Shown piece after piece: positions 46,203 through 56,054 of a DNA stretch of 64,000 nt (position 1 is its first letter; each line of letters begins with the position of its first letter). Position numbers and translations under genes: made by a program. The stretch comes from Collimonas fungivorans. Its GTDB lineage: Bacteria > Pseudomonadota > Gammaproteobacteria > Burkholderiales > Burkholderiaceae_D. Below the pieces are notes generated by a model. It searched no databases and had not been told where the DNA came from. It saw only the letters and a list, made by a program, of their open reading frames with translations. The stretch is taken from assembly GCF_001584145.1 (NCBI RefSeq), contig NZ_CP013232.1, positions 868,001-932,000 of the forward strand, given 5' to 3'.

Positions 46203-47660
46203 TTGAAAAAATCCCGCCAGCCCCTTTACCAGCGTTTTGCCGAGCAGATGAAGGTTTCGCTGCAGAACGGCGTGCTGCGTCCAGGCGATCGCCTCAGTTC
46301 GGTACGCCAGGCCAGCCAGCAGCACGGGCTGAGCATCACCACCGTAGTACGTGCATACGAACTGCTGGAAAGCAGCGGCCTGGTCGAAAGCCATCCGCAA
46401 TCGGGTTATTTTGTCAGGGCCCGCTTTCCTGCCGCCACGTCGCCGGCCCAATACCGGGACTCGCCGGCTGAACCCGGCCGCTCCATGCCCTTGCCGGTAT
46501 CGGCCGAAGTCGACGTCAGCCGCCACGTATTGGCGACGCTGAAATCGATACACCAAAATGACGCCAATCCGCTCGGCTCGCCTTATCCCGATCCTGCCTT
46601 GTTTCCCGCCCGCCGCATCAGCCAGTACAACGGCGCCATCTTGCGCAGCGGCGGCCCGCTGGGGGTGCTGGACGATTTGCCGCCGGGTCATCCGGAGCTG
46701 ATCCGGCAGATCGTCAGGCGCCACCTGGAAACCGGGCTCAGCGTCGATCCCGGCGATGTGGTGGTCACGGTCGGCGCCACTGAAGCCATCAACCTGTGTC
46801 TGCAGGCGGTGGCGAAAGCCGGCGATACCATCGCGGTGGAGTCGCCGACGTTTTATGCGATGCTGCACGCGATCGAGCGGCTCGGCATGCGCGCCATTGA
46901 AATACCGACCGATCCGCGGCTCGGAATGGATGTCGCCGAGCTGAAGAAAATCATGCAGAACCAGCCGGTTGCGGCTTGCATGGTGATGCCGAATTTCCAG
47001 AATCCGCTAGGGTTTGAAATGCCGGAGGAAAGCAAGCGGCAACTGGTGGAGCTGGGCTCACGCTACAACATGCCCATCATCGAAAACGGCGTCTGCAACG
47101 AGCTGTATTTCGGCGCGGCCCATCCGAGCGTGCTGAAAGCTTACGACAAGCGCGGCATCGTGCTGTACTGCTCGTCGTTTTCCAAGAGCCTGACTTCTGC
47201 CTACCGCATCGGCTGGACCTTGCCGGGACGTTACCGCGAGCAGGTGGAAAAACTGAAATTCCTCAATACGCTTAGCACCTCGACCTTGCCGCAACGCGCT
47301 ATCGCTGCCTACCTGACTGCCGGCGGCTACGATCGCCACCTGCGCCGGGTGCGGCGCACCTTGCAGCAGCGCTGCGACATCATGAGCGCTTTCGTCGGCC
47401 GCTTTTTCCCGGCCGGCACGCGCATCACGCGCCCGGCCGGCGGCTATGTGCTGTGGATAGAATTGCCGGCGGCGATAGATTCCATGGCCTTGTACCGGCA
47501 GGCGCTGGCGGAGGGCATCACGATTGCGCCGGGACGGCTGTTTTCCACTTCGGACGCCTATCGCAGTTTCATCCGCATGAACTACAGCTACAGCTGGACG
47601 CCTGAGATCGAGCAGGCGATACGGCGCCTGGGCGAGATGCTGGCCGCCATGCTGGAATAG
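46203..47660 (+). CDS. MocR-type GntR regulator with aminotransferase domain
   Basis: A 485-residue regulator: an N-terminal winged helix (about 6-75, RLSSVRQASQQHGLSITTVVRAYELLESSGLV in parts) joined to a class I PLP aminotransferase-fold domain. The PLP lysine is probably in CSSFSKSLTSAYRIGW. No in-frame ATG precedes the HTH, so TTG 46203 is the likely start; it lacks a strong ribosome site. MocR proteins sense amino acids, amines or vitamin B6. The divergent symporter is a candidate target. Confidence 0.88.
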   Translation: MKKSRQPLYQRFAEQMKVSLQNGVLRPGDRLSSVRQASQQHGLSITTVVRAYELLESSGLVESHPQSGYFVRARFPAATSPAQYRDSPAEPGRSMPLPVSAEVDVSRHVLATLKSIHQNDANPLGSPYPDPALFPARRISQYNGAILRSGGPLGVLDDLPPGHPELIRQIVRRHLETGLSVDPGDVVVTVGATEAINLCLQAVAKAGDTIAVESPTFYAMLHAIERLGMRAIEIPTDPRLGMDVAELKKIMQNQPVAACMVMPNFQNPLGFEMPEESKRQLVELGSRYNMPIIENGVCNELYFGAAHPSVLKAYDKRGIVLYCSSFSKSLTSAYRIGWTLPGRYREQVEKLKFLNTLSTSTLPQRAIAAYLTAGGYDRHLRRVRRTLQQRCDIMSAFVGRFFPAGTRITRPAGGYVLWIELPAAIDSMALYRQALAEGITIAPGRLFSTSDAYRSFIRMNYSYSWTPEIEQAIRRLGEMLAAMLE

Positions 47661-47661
47661 A

Positions 47662-47964
47662 TCAGGCGGTTGCCGCCGCCTGGCTTTCATCCAGGGCGTC
47701 GAAAATCGCCATCCCGAACGGCGTCAGTGCAGCGCGGCCGGTGCCGTCTTCGTTAAGGACCACGCTGACGATTTCGGCGCTTTCCAGCGCGCTCAGGTGA
47801 CGCCGCAAAGTGCTCATCCGCTGCTCCACCCGCTTGCTCAGTTTTGCCAGCGACATGCCGGGCTGGGCGCCGGTATCGTGGGCGCGCTCATCGCTGGTTT
47901 CGGCATGCAGTGCGGACAAGATCGCCAGCACCGCATCGTCAAGTTGTTGGTCCCAGTCCATCAT
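47662..47964 (-). CDS. small winged-helix DNA-binding protein
   Basis: A 100-residue protein with a helix-turn-helix region MSLAKLSKRVEQRMSTLRRHLSALESAEIVSVVL (in parts) and a wing GTGRAALTPFG, which is typical of ArsR/MarR-like folds. It begins 18 bases after the YdeP-type oxidoreductase stop on the same strand and is likely co-transcribed with it. The ATGs at 47964 and 47961 are equivalent. No ligand site is recognisable. Confidence 0.78.
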   Translation of the reverse strand: MMDWDQQLDDAVLAILSALHAETSDERAHDTGAQPGMSLAKLSKRVEQRMSTLRRHLSALESAEIVSVVLNEDGTGRAALTPFGMAIFDALDESQAAATA

Positions 47965-47982
47965 ACGCAGTTCATCATGATG

Positions 47983-50292
47983 TCACGCCGCCATCTGCAT
48001 CGAGCGGCGCAGCAGCACCGGGATCGATTTCGAGGTCGGCGTGCGCGCTTTGTCGGCAAAGCTGTTGAGCGGCACCAGCGGATTGGTTTCCGGATAGTAG
48101 CTGCTGATGCAGCCGCGCGGGATGTCGTATTCCACCAGCAGGAAACGGTCGGCGCGGCGCTCGATGCCGTCGTCCCAGACGCCGACCAGGTCGACCCAGT
48201 CGCCCGGAGCGAAACCCAGCATCTGGATATCCAGCAGGTTGGCGAACACCACGCGCCGTTGGCCGAACACGCCGCGATAGCGGTCGTCCAGCCCGTAGAT
48301 GGTGGTGTTGTATTGGTCGTGCGAGCGGGTGGTCATCAAGGTCATCAGCTCGGGGCCGTATTTGCGGCGCGCCTGGTGGATCGGCGTGTCCTTGGGGATC
48401 GCATGGACGATGAACTGAGCGCGGCCGCTGGCGGTTTTCCAGATCCGTTCGCGCGATGCCACGCCGAGGTGGAAACCGCCCGGATGCTTGACGCGGGCGT
48501 TGTAATCCTTGAATGCGTCGTACACTTTTTCGATGTCGTCGCGAATCAGGGAATAATCCTTGACGTAGTTCAGCCACTGTATGCGGCTGCTCTTCAGCGT
48601 GGCATGCGCCAGGCGCGCCACGATATCGATTTCCGACAGGCAGGTCTTGGCCACCGGCTGGTTGATGCCGTAAGAGATGTGCACCATGCTCATTGAATCT
48701 TCCACCGTCACGCCTTGCGCACCGCTTGCCTGCATGTCGATTTCGGTGCGGCCCATGGTCGGCAGGATCAGTGCTTCCTTGCCGTGGATCAGGTGGCTGC
48801 GGTTCAGCTTGGTGGTGATGTGCACGGTCAGCGCGCAAGACTGCAGCGCCTCCCAGGTGCGCGGGGTATCAGGCGTCGCCATGGCGAAATTGCCGCCGAG
48901 GCCGATGAATACCTTGACCTGGCCCTGCAGCATCGCTTCGATGGTGCCGACCACGTCGAGGCCGTGTTCGCGCGGCGGCTTGAAGCCGTATACTTTTTCG
49001 ATGCGGTCGAGGAAAGCGGCGGTCGGTTTTTCGTCGATGCCGACGGTGCGGTCGCCCTGCACGTTGGAATGGCCGCGCACCGGGCACAGGCCGGCGCCGG
49101 GGCGGCCGATATTGCCGCGCAAGAGCATCAGGTTGGACACCATCTGGATCGTCGCCACGCCATGCTTGTGCTGAGTCAGGCCCATGCCCCAGGTGGCGAT
49201 GACGTTCTTGCCGCGTACGTAGACTTGCGTCAGCCGTTCAATATCGTCCCTGCCGACGCCGGATTCGGTGACGATGTCGTCCCAGCTTTCGGCGCGGATG
49301 TCGGCTGCGAATTCTTCAAAATAAGCAGTGTGTTCGGCGATGAACTGCACGTCGATGATGCGTTCGCCATTGTCTTGCAGGGCCAGCTGGTCGAGTTCCA
49401 GCACGCGCTTGATCACGCCCTTGACCAGCGCCAGGTCGCCGCACAGGGTAGGGCGGATGAACATGTTGCTGATGCTGGTGCCGGAACGCGACAGCATGTC
49501 GGACGGATGCTGCGGGCTGGAGAAGCGTTCCAGCCCGCGCTCGCGCAAGGGGTTGATGGAAACGATGGTGGCGCCGCGCTTGGCGCATTCGCGCAGTTCG
49601 CCCATCATGCGCGGGTGGTTGGTAGCCGGATTCTGGCCGAAGATGAGGAAGGTATCGGCCAGGTCGAAATCGTCCAGCGTCACCGTGCCCTTGCCGACGC
49701 CTACGGTTTCGGGCAGGCCGACGCTGGTCGGCTCATGGCACATGTTGGAGCAGTCGGGGAAATTGTTGGTGCCGTATTCGCGTACGAACAGCTGGTACAG
49801 GAACGCTGCTTCGTTGCTGGTGCGGCCTGAAGTATAGAACGACGCCTGGTTCGGATCGTCCAGCGTGTTCAGGTGATCCGACATCAGGTTGAATGTGTCC
49901 TGCCAAGAGATGGGCTGGTATTTGTCGCTGGCGGCGTCATACACCATCGGCTCGGTCAGGCGGCCGTGTTCTTCCAGTTCGTAATCCGACTGCTGCAGCA
50001 GCGTGCTGACGCTGTTCTTGGCAAAAAAATCCGCGGTGACGCGTTTGGACGTGGCTTCCGCCGCTACCGCCTTGACGCCGTTCTCGCAGAATTCGAAGGT
50101 TGATGCATGATCGCGGTCCGGCCAGGCGCAGCCGGGGCAGTCGAAGCCATCCGGCTGGTTTTGCTTCAGCAGGGTGCGTATGCCGCCGCCAGGCACTTTT
50201 TCCTTCAGCAAGTGCAAAGCCACATATTTCAGGGCGCCCCAGCCGCCGGCGGGATGGTTGTACTGCTCGATCTTCTCGGTGCTCAAAGTCAT
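47983..50292 (-). CDS. FdhF/YdeP-family molybdopterin oxidoreductase
   Basis: A 769-residue member of the bis-MGD molybdoenzymes. The early CPGCAWPD probably holds two of the cluster cysteines. SNMCHEPTS is the expected molybdenum/cofactor region, and LIFGQNPATNHPRM, GQVKVFIGLGGNFAMATPDT and the C-terminal MGD-binding part follow. YdeP in E. coli is linked to acid resistance, but substrate and partners are unknown. It needs FdhD-type maturation, and none is encoded nearby. Confidence 0.9.
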   Translation of the reverse strand: MTLSTEKIEQYNHPAGGWGALKYVALHLLKEKVPGGGIRTLLKQNQPDGFDCPGCAWPDRDHASTFEFCENGVKAVAAEATSKRVTADFFAKNSVSTLLQQSDYELEEHGRLTEPMVYDAASDKYQPISWQDTFNLMSDHLNTLDDPNQASFYTSGRTSNEAAFLYQLFVREYGTNNFPDCSNMCHEPTSVGLPETVGVGKGTVTLDDFDLADTFLIFGQNPATNHPRMMGELRECAKRGATIVSINPLRERGLERFSSPQHPSDMLSRSGTSISNMFIRPTLCGDLALVKGVIKRVLELDQLALQDNGERIIDVQFIAEHTAYFEEFAADIRAESWDDIVTESGVGRDDIERLTQVYVRGKNVIATWGMGLTQHKHGVATIQMVSNLMLLRGNIGRPGAGLCPVRGHSNVQGDRTVGIDEKPTAAFLDRIEKVYGFKPPREHGLDVVGTIEAMLQGQVKVFIGLGGNFAMATPDTPRTWEALQSCALTVHITTKLNRSHLIHGKEALILPTMGRTEIDMQASGAQGVTVEDSMSMVHISYGINQPVAKTCLSEIDIVARLAHATLKSSRIQWLNYVKDYSLIRDDIEKVYDAFKDYNARVKHPGGFHLGVASRERIWKTASGRAQFIVHAIPKDTPIHQARRKYGPELMTLMTTRSHDQYNTTIYGLDDRYRGVFGQRRVVFANLLDIQMLGFAPGDWVDLVGVWDDGIERRADRFLLVEYDIPRGCISSYYPETNPLVPLNSFADKARTPTSKSIPVLLRRSMQMAA

Positions 50293-50481
50293 TCCTTGTG
50301 ATGCTGTCGAAGCTGCGCAATGCGCAATGCGGATTGCGCGAAATGTGCAGGATAAGGTGGAGTGTAGTTGGCAGCTTTCTACCCCGGCATATACAGTCAG
50401 CGCGGTAGATTTAAAGCACAGTTACAAATAACGATGAAACTGTGCTTTATCTGCTTTTCCTGAAGCTACAGGAGGGGAGGT

Positions 50482-51417
50482 TTAGTTCGGCAGCGGCAGT
50501 GCAGGGGCCGATGGACGGGCTTGCAGGTCCGGCGGCAGCAGAGTGGCGATCCAGTCGATAAATACCTGCACCCGGCCCGACAGGTGGCGGCGGTGCGGGT
50601 ACAGGGCATAGATCGGCATGGCGCCGGCGCGCGCCTGCGGCATGACTTCCAGCAGCTCGCCGCTGCCGATGTGGTCGCGCACATCGTAAGCCGGCACCTG
50701 GATCAGGCCCATGCCCGCCAGGCAGCAGGCGATATAAGTCTCGGCATTATTGACTGCCACCCGGCTGGGCATTTCCAGGTTGACGATGACGCCGTCCTGG
50801 CTGTACTCCCAGAGCGCGCTGCGGCCCGTGGTGGGGGAAATATAGTTGATGGCCCAATGCTGTGCGAGGTCGGCGGGGCTGTGCGGCACGCCGTGTTTTT
50901 CCAGGTAGGCAGGGCTGGCGCAATTCATCAGCTCAAACTGGCCCAGAGGGCGCGCCACCATGCTGCTGTTTTCCGGCTGGCCGACGCGCAATACGCAATC
51001 GACGCCTTCCTGTATCAGGTTGATGGCGCGGTCGGTGCAGCGCAGTTCCAGTTCGATGTCGGGGTATAGCTTGAAGAATCCCGGCAAGGCCGGGGCGATC
51101 ATGCGCCGGGCCAGGCGGCTGGGGACATCGACCTTGAGCTTGCCGCTGGCTTGCGCTGGCGCCTGCTTGAAGAGTCCCGAGATTTCTTCGAAGTCGGACA
51201 GCAACTGATAACAACGCTCAAGCAAGGCGCTGCCATCCTGCGTCAGGTGCACCCGGCGCGTGGTGCGCTGGAGCAGCCGCGCGCCGAGGCTGGCTTCCAG
51301 CTGCTGCACTGCCGCCGACACTGTGGCGCGCGGCAGGCCGAGATTATCTGCAGCTTTGGTGAAGCTGCCGGTCTCGGCTACGCGCACGAATACCTGCATG
51401 GTTTCCATCCTATCCAT
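50482..51417 (-). CDS. LysR-family transcriptional regulator
   Basis: A 311-residue regulator with an N-terminal winged HTH (METMQVFVRVAETGSFTKAADNLGLPRATVSAAVQQLEA in parts) and an effector domain. It belongs to the large LysR clade related to transcription of oxidoreductase genes. It lies upstream of the YdeP gene on the same strand (189-base gap) and downstream of the TonB receptor gene, with no divergent partner, so its target is unclear. Confidence 0.9.
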   Translation of the reverse strand: MDRMETMQVFVRVAETGSFTKAADNLGLPRATVSAAVQQLEASLGARLLQRTTRRVHLTQDGSALLERCYQLLSDFEEISGLFKQAPAQASGKLKVDVPSRLARRMIAPALPGFFKLYPDIELELRCTDRAINLIQEGVDCVLRVGQPENSSMVARPLGQFELMNCASPAYLEKHGVPHSPADLAQHWAINYISPTTGRSALWEYSQDGVIVNLEMPSRVAVNNAETYIACCLAGMGLIQVPAYDVRDHIGSGELLEVMPQARAGAMPIYALYPHRRHLSGRVQVFIDWIATLLPPDLQARPSAPALPLPN

Positions 51418-51743
51418 GATCGCTCTTTAATATATATGGATACTGGATAGTCTAGTGAATTTCACCGATTTTGTATCGTGTTCCTCGAACAATGACTGCC
51501 GTTCTGACATTTGTTCACAATAAGCAGCTGCGACGGCAAAGTATTAATCAGAGAGCACATTGCCGTGCCTGCCTCGGCGATATTGTCTATGGGAATTATT
51601 CCAGGTTCATGGAAAATCCTGAGCACACCACCGGCTGAGCGCTTGCAGGAATGGGCGGCAAGGGTGCGGATGGCCAAAAACAAAAGCCTGCCAGGCAAAC
51701 TGCCTGGCAGGCTGCTGCGGAAGCGCTTGCGATACCCGAACGA
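51418..51743. other. 326-bp intergenic region
   Basis: It holds the terminator for the TonB receptor at 51676-51713 and the promoter of the LysR gene near 51418-51470. Between them no gene or repeat is seen. Confidence 0.6.
51676..51713 (-). terminator. Rho-independent terminator of the TonB receptor gene
   Basis: A perfect 13-bp stem (51685-51697 and 51701-51713, agcctgccaggca) with a 3-nt loop is followed on the minus strand by TTTTGTTTTTGG. Confidence 0.9.
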
Positions 51744-54440
51744 TTAAAAGAATTGATAGCCGGCGCGCACGAAGAATGCGCGGCCTATCGCGTCGCCATA
51801 ACGTGCATCGTAGCCGTACTGGAAATTGTCGGTGACGTTGGAGGCCGGCGGATCGGTATTGAACAGATTCTTGATGCCGGCCGTCAGCGTCAGGTTCTTG
51901 AAGCCGGTGTAGCTGCCCGAGACGTTGTAGCGTGTATAGGAGCCAACCTGGCGATTCCTGTATTCTTCGGCAACCTGGCTGCCGTTCTGGTCGCGGTAGC
52001 CGGTGGTGTAAACCTGCTGCACGGCTGCGCTCCACGGTCCCCGATTCCAGTTGAAGGTAGCCGCGTGGCGCCAGCGGAAAATCACGCCGCCATTGGCGTA
52101 GACCGCCAGGTTGTTCAGGTAGTCGCCGCCGGCTTCGATCTGATAGTCATACTGGCTGACGTAAGTGCCGTCCAGGGACAGGCCGAAATTGCCCCAGGCG
52201 GTCTTTGGCAGGCGCCATGCAAAACCAAGGTCGAAACCCGAGGTGTGTACATTGCCAAGGTTGATGTTGGTGCCGATGATGTGGCTGAGCGAACCGTCAG
52301 GATTGCGCACGAATTTGTCGGCGTACTTGACCGGATCGGCAAAAATGTCGTTTTCGGGAATCACGGAAATCTGGTTCTTGATCCTGATATTCCAATAGTC
52401 GGCAGAAGCCGTGACATTTGGCAGCGGTTCGATCACCATGCCTAACGTGAAGGAGCTGGATTTTTCGGGCTGCAGGTTTTTATTTCCGCCCTGCATTTTG
52501 AAAAACTGCTGCCCGCAGTCGCGTGCGGCAATCCCGCCTGGCGCGACACTGCCTCCAGGACAAAGAAGCGGATCGTTGTATGGCGCAGCGGTATATGTTT
52601 TTGCATTCGGATCGTTCAATTCATACAGGCTGGGTGCACGAAAACCGGTGCTGTACGAGCTACGGAACATGATTTTCCTGGCCGGCTGGAAGCGCAGCGC
52701 GACCTTGGGATTGACGGTGTTGCCGACATCGCTGTAGCCATCGTAGCGCAGGGCCAGTTGCGCCTCCAGGCTCTTGGTCACAGGAACGTTCAGCTCGGAG
52801 AACAGCGCTTTCACGTTGCGGCTGCCGGATGCCGACTTGGCGTCCTGCGAACCTGTACTTTCCACCAGGTCGGAAAGTGCATGGTTGACGTTGAAGTTGG
52901 CCTGTTCCCTGCGCAGTTCTCCACCGAGCGCAAAGCCGACTGGACCTGCAGGCAGCTGGAACAGTTCGCGGCTGGCGGTGAAGTCGAGCGAAGTTACCTG
53001 GGTCTTGGCGTCGAGGGTGACGCCGCGCACCTGCGCACGGTTCAGGTAGTCGATGCCGGCGGCGCTTTGCGGACCGAATGGATTGAGGATGCCGTTCAGC
53101 AGTCCGTCGCGCACCATGTTGCTGTCGAGATAACCGCTGACCAGGGCATCGCTCGCCTTGCTCATGGCATATGCCAGGCCGGTTTTGTAATCCCAGCCGG
53201 CCAGCGTGCCGTCCAGGCTGAGCAGCAAACGATCGGTGCTGTTTTTGGATTCACCGACGCGCTGGCCTGCATCCACCGAACGCCAGTTAACCGACAATGG
53301 GCCGCCGCTGGCGCTGCCAGGGGTAATGCCGTTGCCGGGATAATAAGGGCTGTTGGGATTGATGACGTAATCACTGCCGGTGCCGGTGCCGCTGCCGTCG
53401 CCGCCGAATACGTCGCCTGCGATATAGGTTTTTATCTTGTTTTGTGCATGCAGGTATTCAATCGATGCGGTATTGTCGGCATCCAGCTTGAAAGTGCCTT
53501 TGCCTATCACTGCAATTTCTTCGGTCTTCGGCACGATGCCGATCACCGCCTGGCTGTTGTAGCGGCAAACGCCGCCCTGGGCAAACGCGTAAGGCGGCTT
53601 GCAGCCGGAACCTGCATATGGATTGCCGGACTGGCCGGAATCGATGTCGTAATAGTTGGCCGGAAAGGAATTGCCGCTGCCGATATTCATTCCGAGGCCT
53701 GGATTCCGCCCGCCCGGTGCGGCGAAGCTGCGGTCGCTGGCTTTCACAGCATTCTGGCTGTGGTAGTCGACCACGCCAAAAAAATTGTAACCGTCCTGGT
53801 CGAGGTCGCCGATGCCGCCTGACAAGTTGAACCGCTTTTCCGCGCCGCCGCTTTGTTCGGGCGCGATGCCTTCGGCGCTCAGGTTGAGGCCGGTATAAGA
53901 ACGCTTGGTGATGAAATTGATGACGCCGCCGACGGCGTCGGTGCCATAGATTGCAGAAGCGCCGTCGCGCAGGATTTCGACACGGTCCAGCGCCGCTACC
54001 GGGATCACATTGAGATTGACCGCGGAGCCGTCGAACGCACTGTTGGCGAGACGGCGGCCATTCAACAGAACCAGAGTCTTGTTGGGACCCAGGCCGCGCA
54101 GGTCGGCCGCCGCGCCAACTGTCCTGCCGGCGCCGACGTTGGCGGTGGTGGTGTAGGTGGTCTGGTTGCCCGAAATATTGGACAGCACTTCGGCGGCGGT
54201 GGTCGAACCCAGTTTGGTGAAATCGTCTGCCTTGATGACAGTGATTGGCAATGCCCCTTCTGCGGCTACGCGCTTGATCGAGGAGCCGGTAATCTCGACG
54301 CGTTGCATCTGTTGCGGTGCTTCTTCTTCCTGTTCGCTCTCCTGGGCCTGCAACGGCTGAGCCAGCAGGCCGAGGCCGACAGCCAGGCTGCCTGAAAACA
54401 TCATGCGCAGCGAGTGCGGCAGTCTCCGTTCCTTCATCAT
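51744..54440 (-). CDS. TonB-dependent outer-membrane receptor
   Basis: An 898-residue receptor. The start at 54440 gives a signal peptide ending LLAQPLQAQ; an AAGGG box precedes it. A likely Ton box/linker (QRVEITGSSIKR) leads to the plug (about 65-180, with ALPITVIKADDF, LLNGRRLANSAF) and a 22-strand barrel ending GRAFFVRAGYQFF. The C-terminal Phe is standard. The plug type with VEITGSSIKR is seen in the large uncharacterised TBDR group; the substrate is unknown, and no sigma/anti-sigma pair, TonB or ABC partner is nearby. Confidence 0.92.
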   Translation of the reverse strand: MMKERRLPHSLRMMFSGSLAVGLGLLAQPLQAQESEQEEEAPQQMQRVEITGSSIKRVAAEGALPITVIKADDFTKLGSTTAAEVLSNISGNQTTYTTTANVGAGRTVGAAADLRGLGPNKTLVLLNGRRLANSAFDGSAVNLNVIPVAALDRVEILRDGASAIYGTDAVGGVINFITKRSYTGLNLSAEGIAPEQSGGAEKRFNLSGGIGDLDQDGYNFFGVVDYHSQNAVKASDRSFAAPGGRNPGLGMNIGSGNSFPANYYDIDSGQSGNPYAGSGCKPPYAFAQGGVCRYNSQAVIGIVPKTEEIAVIGKGTFKLDADNTASIEYLHAQNKIKTYIAGDVFGGDGSGTGTGSDYVINPNSPYYPGNGITPGSASGGPLSVNWRSVDAGQRVGESKNSTDRLLLSLDGTLAGWDYKTGLAYAMSKASDALVSGYLDSNMVRDGLLNGILNPFGPQSAAGIDYLNRAQVRGVTLDAKTQVTSLDFTASRELFQLPAGPVGFALGGELRREQANFNVNHALSDLVESTGSQDAKSASGSRNVKALFSELNVPVTKSLEAQLALRYDGYSDVGNTVNPKVALRFQPARKIMFRSSYSTGFRAPSLYELNDPNAKTYTAAPYNDPLLCPGGSVAPGGIAARDCGQQFFKMQGGNKNLQPEKSSSFTLGMVIEPLPNVTASADYWNIRIKNQISVIPENDIFADPVKYADKFVRNPDGSLSHIIGTNINLGNVHTSGFDLGFAWRLPKTAWGNFGLSLDGTYVSQYDYQIEAGGDYLNNLAVYANGGVIFRWRHAATFNWNRGPWSAAVQQVYTTGYRDQNGSQVAEEYRNRQVGSYTRYNVSGSYTGFKNLTLTAGIKNLFNTDPPASNVTDNFQYGYDARYGDAIGRAFFVRAGYQFF

Positions 54441-54762
54441 GATCAAACCCTTCCCATGGATTAAATTCAGAGTTGAAATCGTTCTTGTTTTGCTCCTCGG
54501 ACTGGCAGGCCCTGGAAGATTCACGGGAATCAGCGGCGGGCCGGACAGCCGAGTCGTGGCGAGAAGTATTGCAATTCAGTGCTTTTATAGCAATAAATAC
54601 TGGAAAGTTAGGCGGAAACTTAGGAGGGGATTTTGAGCGGGGAAGGATAGCTGGAACAAGGCCAGGCTCAGGCAAGCAATGGCAACAGAGCGGCAGCAGA
54701 AACAGGCCGGGCGCTACTGGAGCGCCCGGGTTTAAATCAATGCATGGGGATGGCGGTGCCGT
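54441..54762. other. 322-bp intergenic region
   Basis: Contains the promoter region of the TonB receptor and, at 54707-54729, a 9-bp stem (ccgggcgct/agcgcccgg) with a 5-nt loop that may end the ychF transcript, although its T-run is weak. No gene is seen. Confidence 0.45.
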
Positions 54763-55854
54763 TTAGACGTTGAACAGGAAATTCAAGACGTCGCCATCCT
54801 TGACCACGTATTCCTTGCCTTCGGCGCGCATCTTGCCGGCTTCCTTGGCGCCTTGCTCGCCTTTGTGGCTGATGAAATCGTCATAGGCGATGGTCTGGGC
54901 GCGGATGAAGCCGCGTTCGAAGTCGGTGTGGATCACGCCGGCTGCTTGCGGGCCGGTGTCGCCGACATGGATGGTCCAGGCGCGGACTTCCTTGACGCCG
55001 GCGGTGAAGTAGGTTTGCAGGCCGAGCAGCTTGAAGGCGGCGCGGATCAGGCGATCGAGGCCAGGTTCTTCCATGCCCATGTCGGCCAGGAATTCATGCT
55101 TGTCGGCTTCATCGAGGTCGGCGATTTCCGATTCGATCGCAGCGCAAATTGCCACGATAGGCGCATTCTGCGAAGCGGCGTAGGCGGTCAGCTGGTCCAG
55201 CAGCGGATTGTTGGTGAAGCCGTGGTCGGAAACGTTGGCGACGTACATGGCAGGCTTGGCGGTGATCAGGCACAGCGGCTTGATCAAGGCCATTTCTTCG
55301 GCGTCGAGGCCGCAGGCGCGCACCGGCTTGGCCTGGTCCAGTTCCGGCATCAGGCGCTCCAGCAGGGCCACCAGCTTGGCGGCATCCTTGTCGCCGGAGC
55401 GGGCTTTCTTGTTTTCCCGGTGGATGGCTTTTTCCACCGTGCCCATGTCGGCCAGCGCCAGTTCGGTCTGGATCACTTCGATGTCGTCCAGCGGGTTGAT
55501 CTTGCCGGCCACGTGGATCACGTTGTCGTCTTCAAAGCAGCGTACTACGTTGACGATGGCGTCGGTTTCGCGGATATGCGCGAGGAATTGGTTGCCCAGG
55601 CCTTCGCCCTTGGAGGCGCCGGCCACCAGGCCGGCGATGTCGACGAATTCCACGGTCGCCGGCAGGATGCGCTCCGGCTTGACGATCTCGGCCAGCGCCT
55701 TGAGGCGCGGATCCGGCACCTCTACCATGCCGACGTTCGGCTCGATGGTGCAGAAAGGGTAGTTTTCTGCAGGAATGCCTGCCTTGGTCAGGGCATTGAA
55801 AAGGGTAGATTTGCCGACGTTCGGGAGGCCGACGATGCCGCATTTGAGACTCAT
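54763..55854 (-). CDS. ychF: redox-responsive ATPase YchF
   Basis: A 363-residue Obg-family P-loop protein that prefers ATP. It has [15 protein letters not shown] (G1), the G3 [17 protein letters not shown], a variant G4 NVSDHGF and a C-terminal TGS domain ([16 protein letters not shown] type, ending [17 protein letters not shown]). Usually adjacent to pth; here a foreign-looking acyltransferase gene separates them. Confidence 0.95.
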   Translation of the reverse strand: MSLKCGIVGLPNVGKSTLFNALTKAGIPAENYPFCTIEPNVGMVEVPDPRLKALAEIVKPERILPATVEFVDIAGLVAGASKGEGLGNQFLAHIRETDAIVNVVRCFEDDNVIHVAGKINPLDDIEVIQTELALADMGTVEKAIHRENKKARSGDKDAAKLVALLERLMPELDQAKPVRACGLDAEEMALIKPLCLITAKPAMYVANVSDHGFTNNPLLDQLTAYAASQNAPIVAICAAIESEIADLDEADKHEFLADMGMEEPGLDRLIRAAFKLLGLQTYFTAGVKEVRAWTIHVGDTGPQAAGVIHTDFERGFIRAQTIAYDDFISHKGEQGAKEAGKMRAEGKEYVVKDGDVLNFLFNV

Positions 55855-56054
55855 GGAAAAACTTTCTAGATCAATTGATTACAGGTGTTGATAGGGGTTG
55901 CGGCTCAAGATTTATTGGGTCCGCAGTGGCAAGACCTGTAGTTGTTAGACTCGCAACAAAGCCAGGGAATCGGGAGTGTTTCCACAAATTCCGTGTGGAT
56001 TTTGTTCAAAAAAAGATGACTATTGTAACTCTGTCGGAAGGCCTTCTACAAAGG

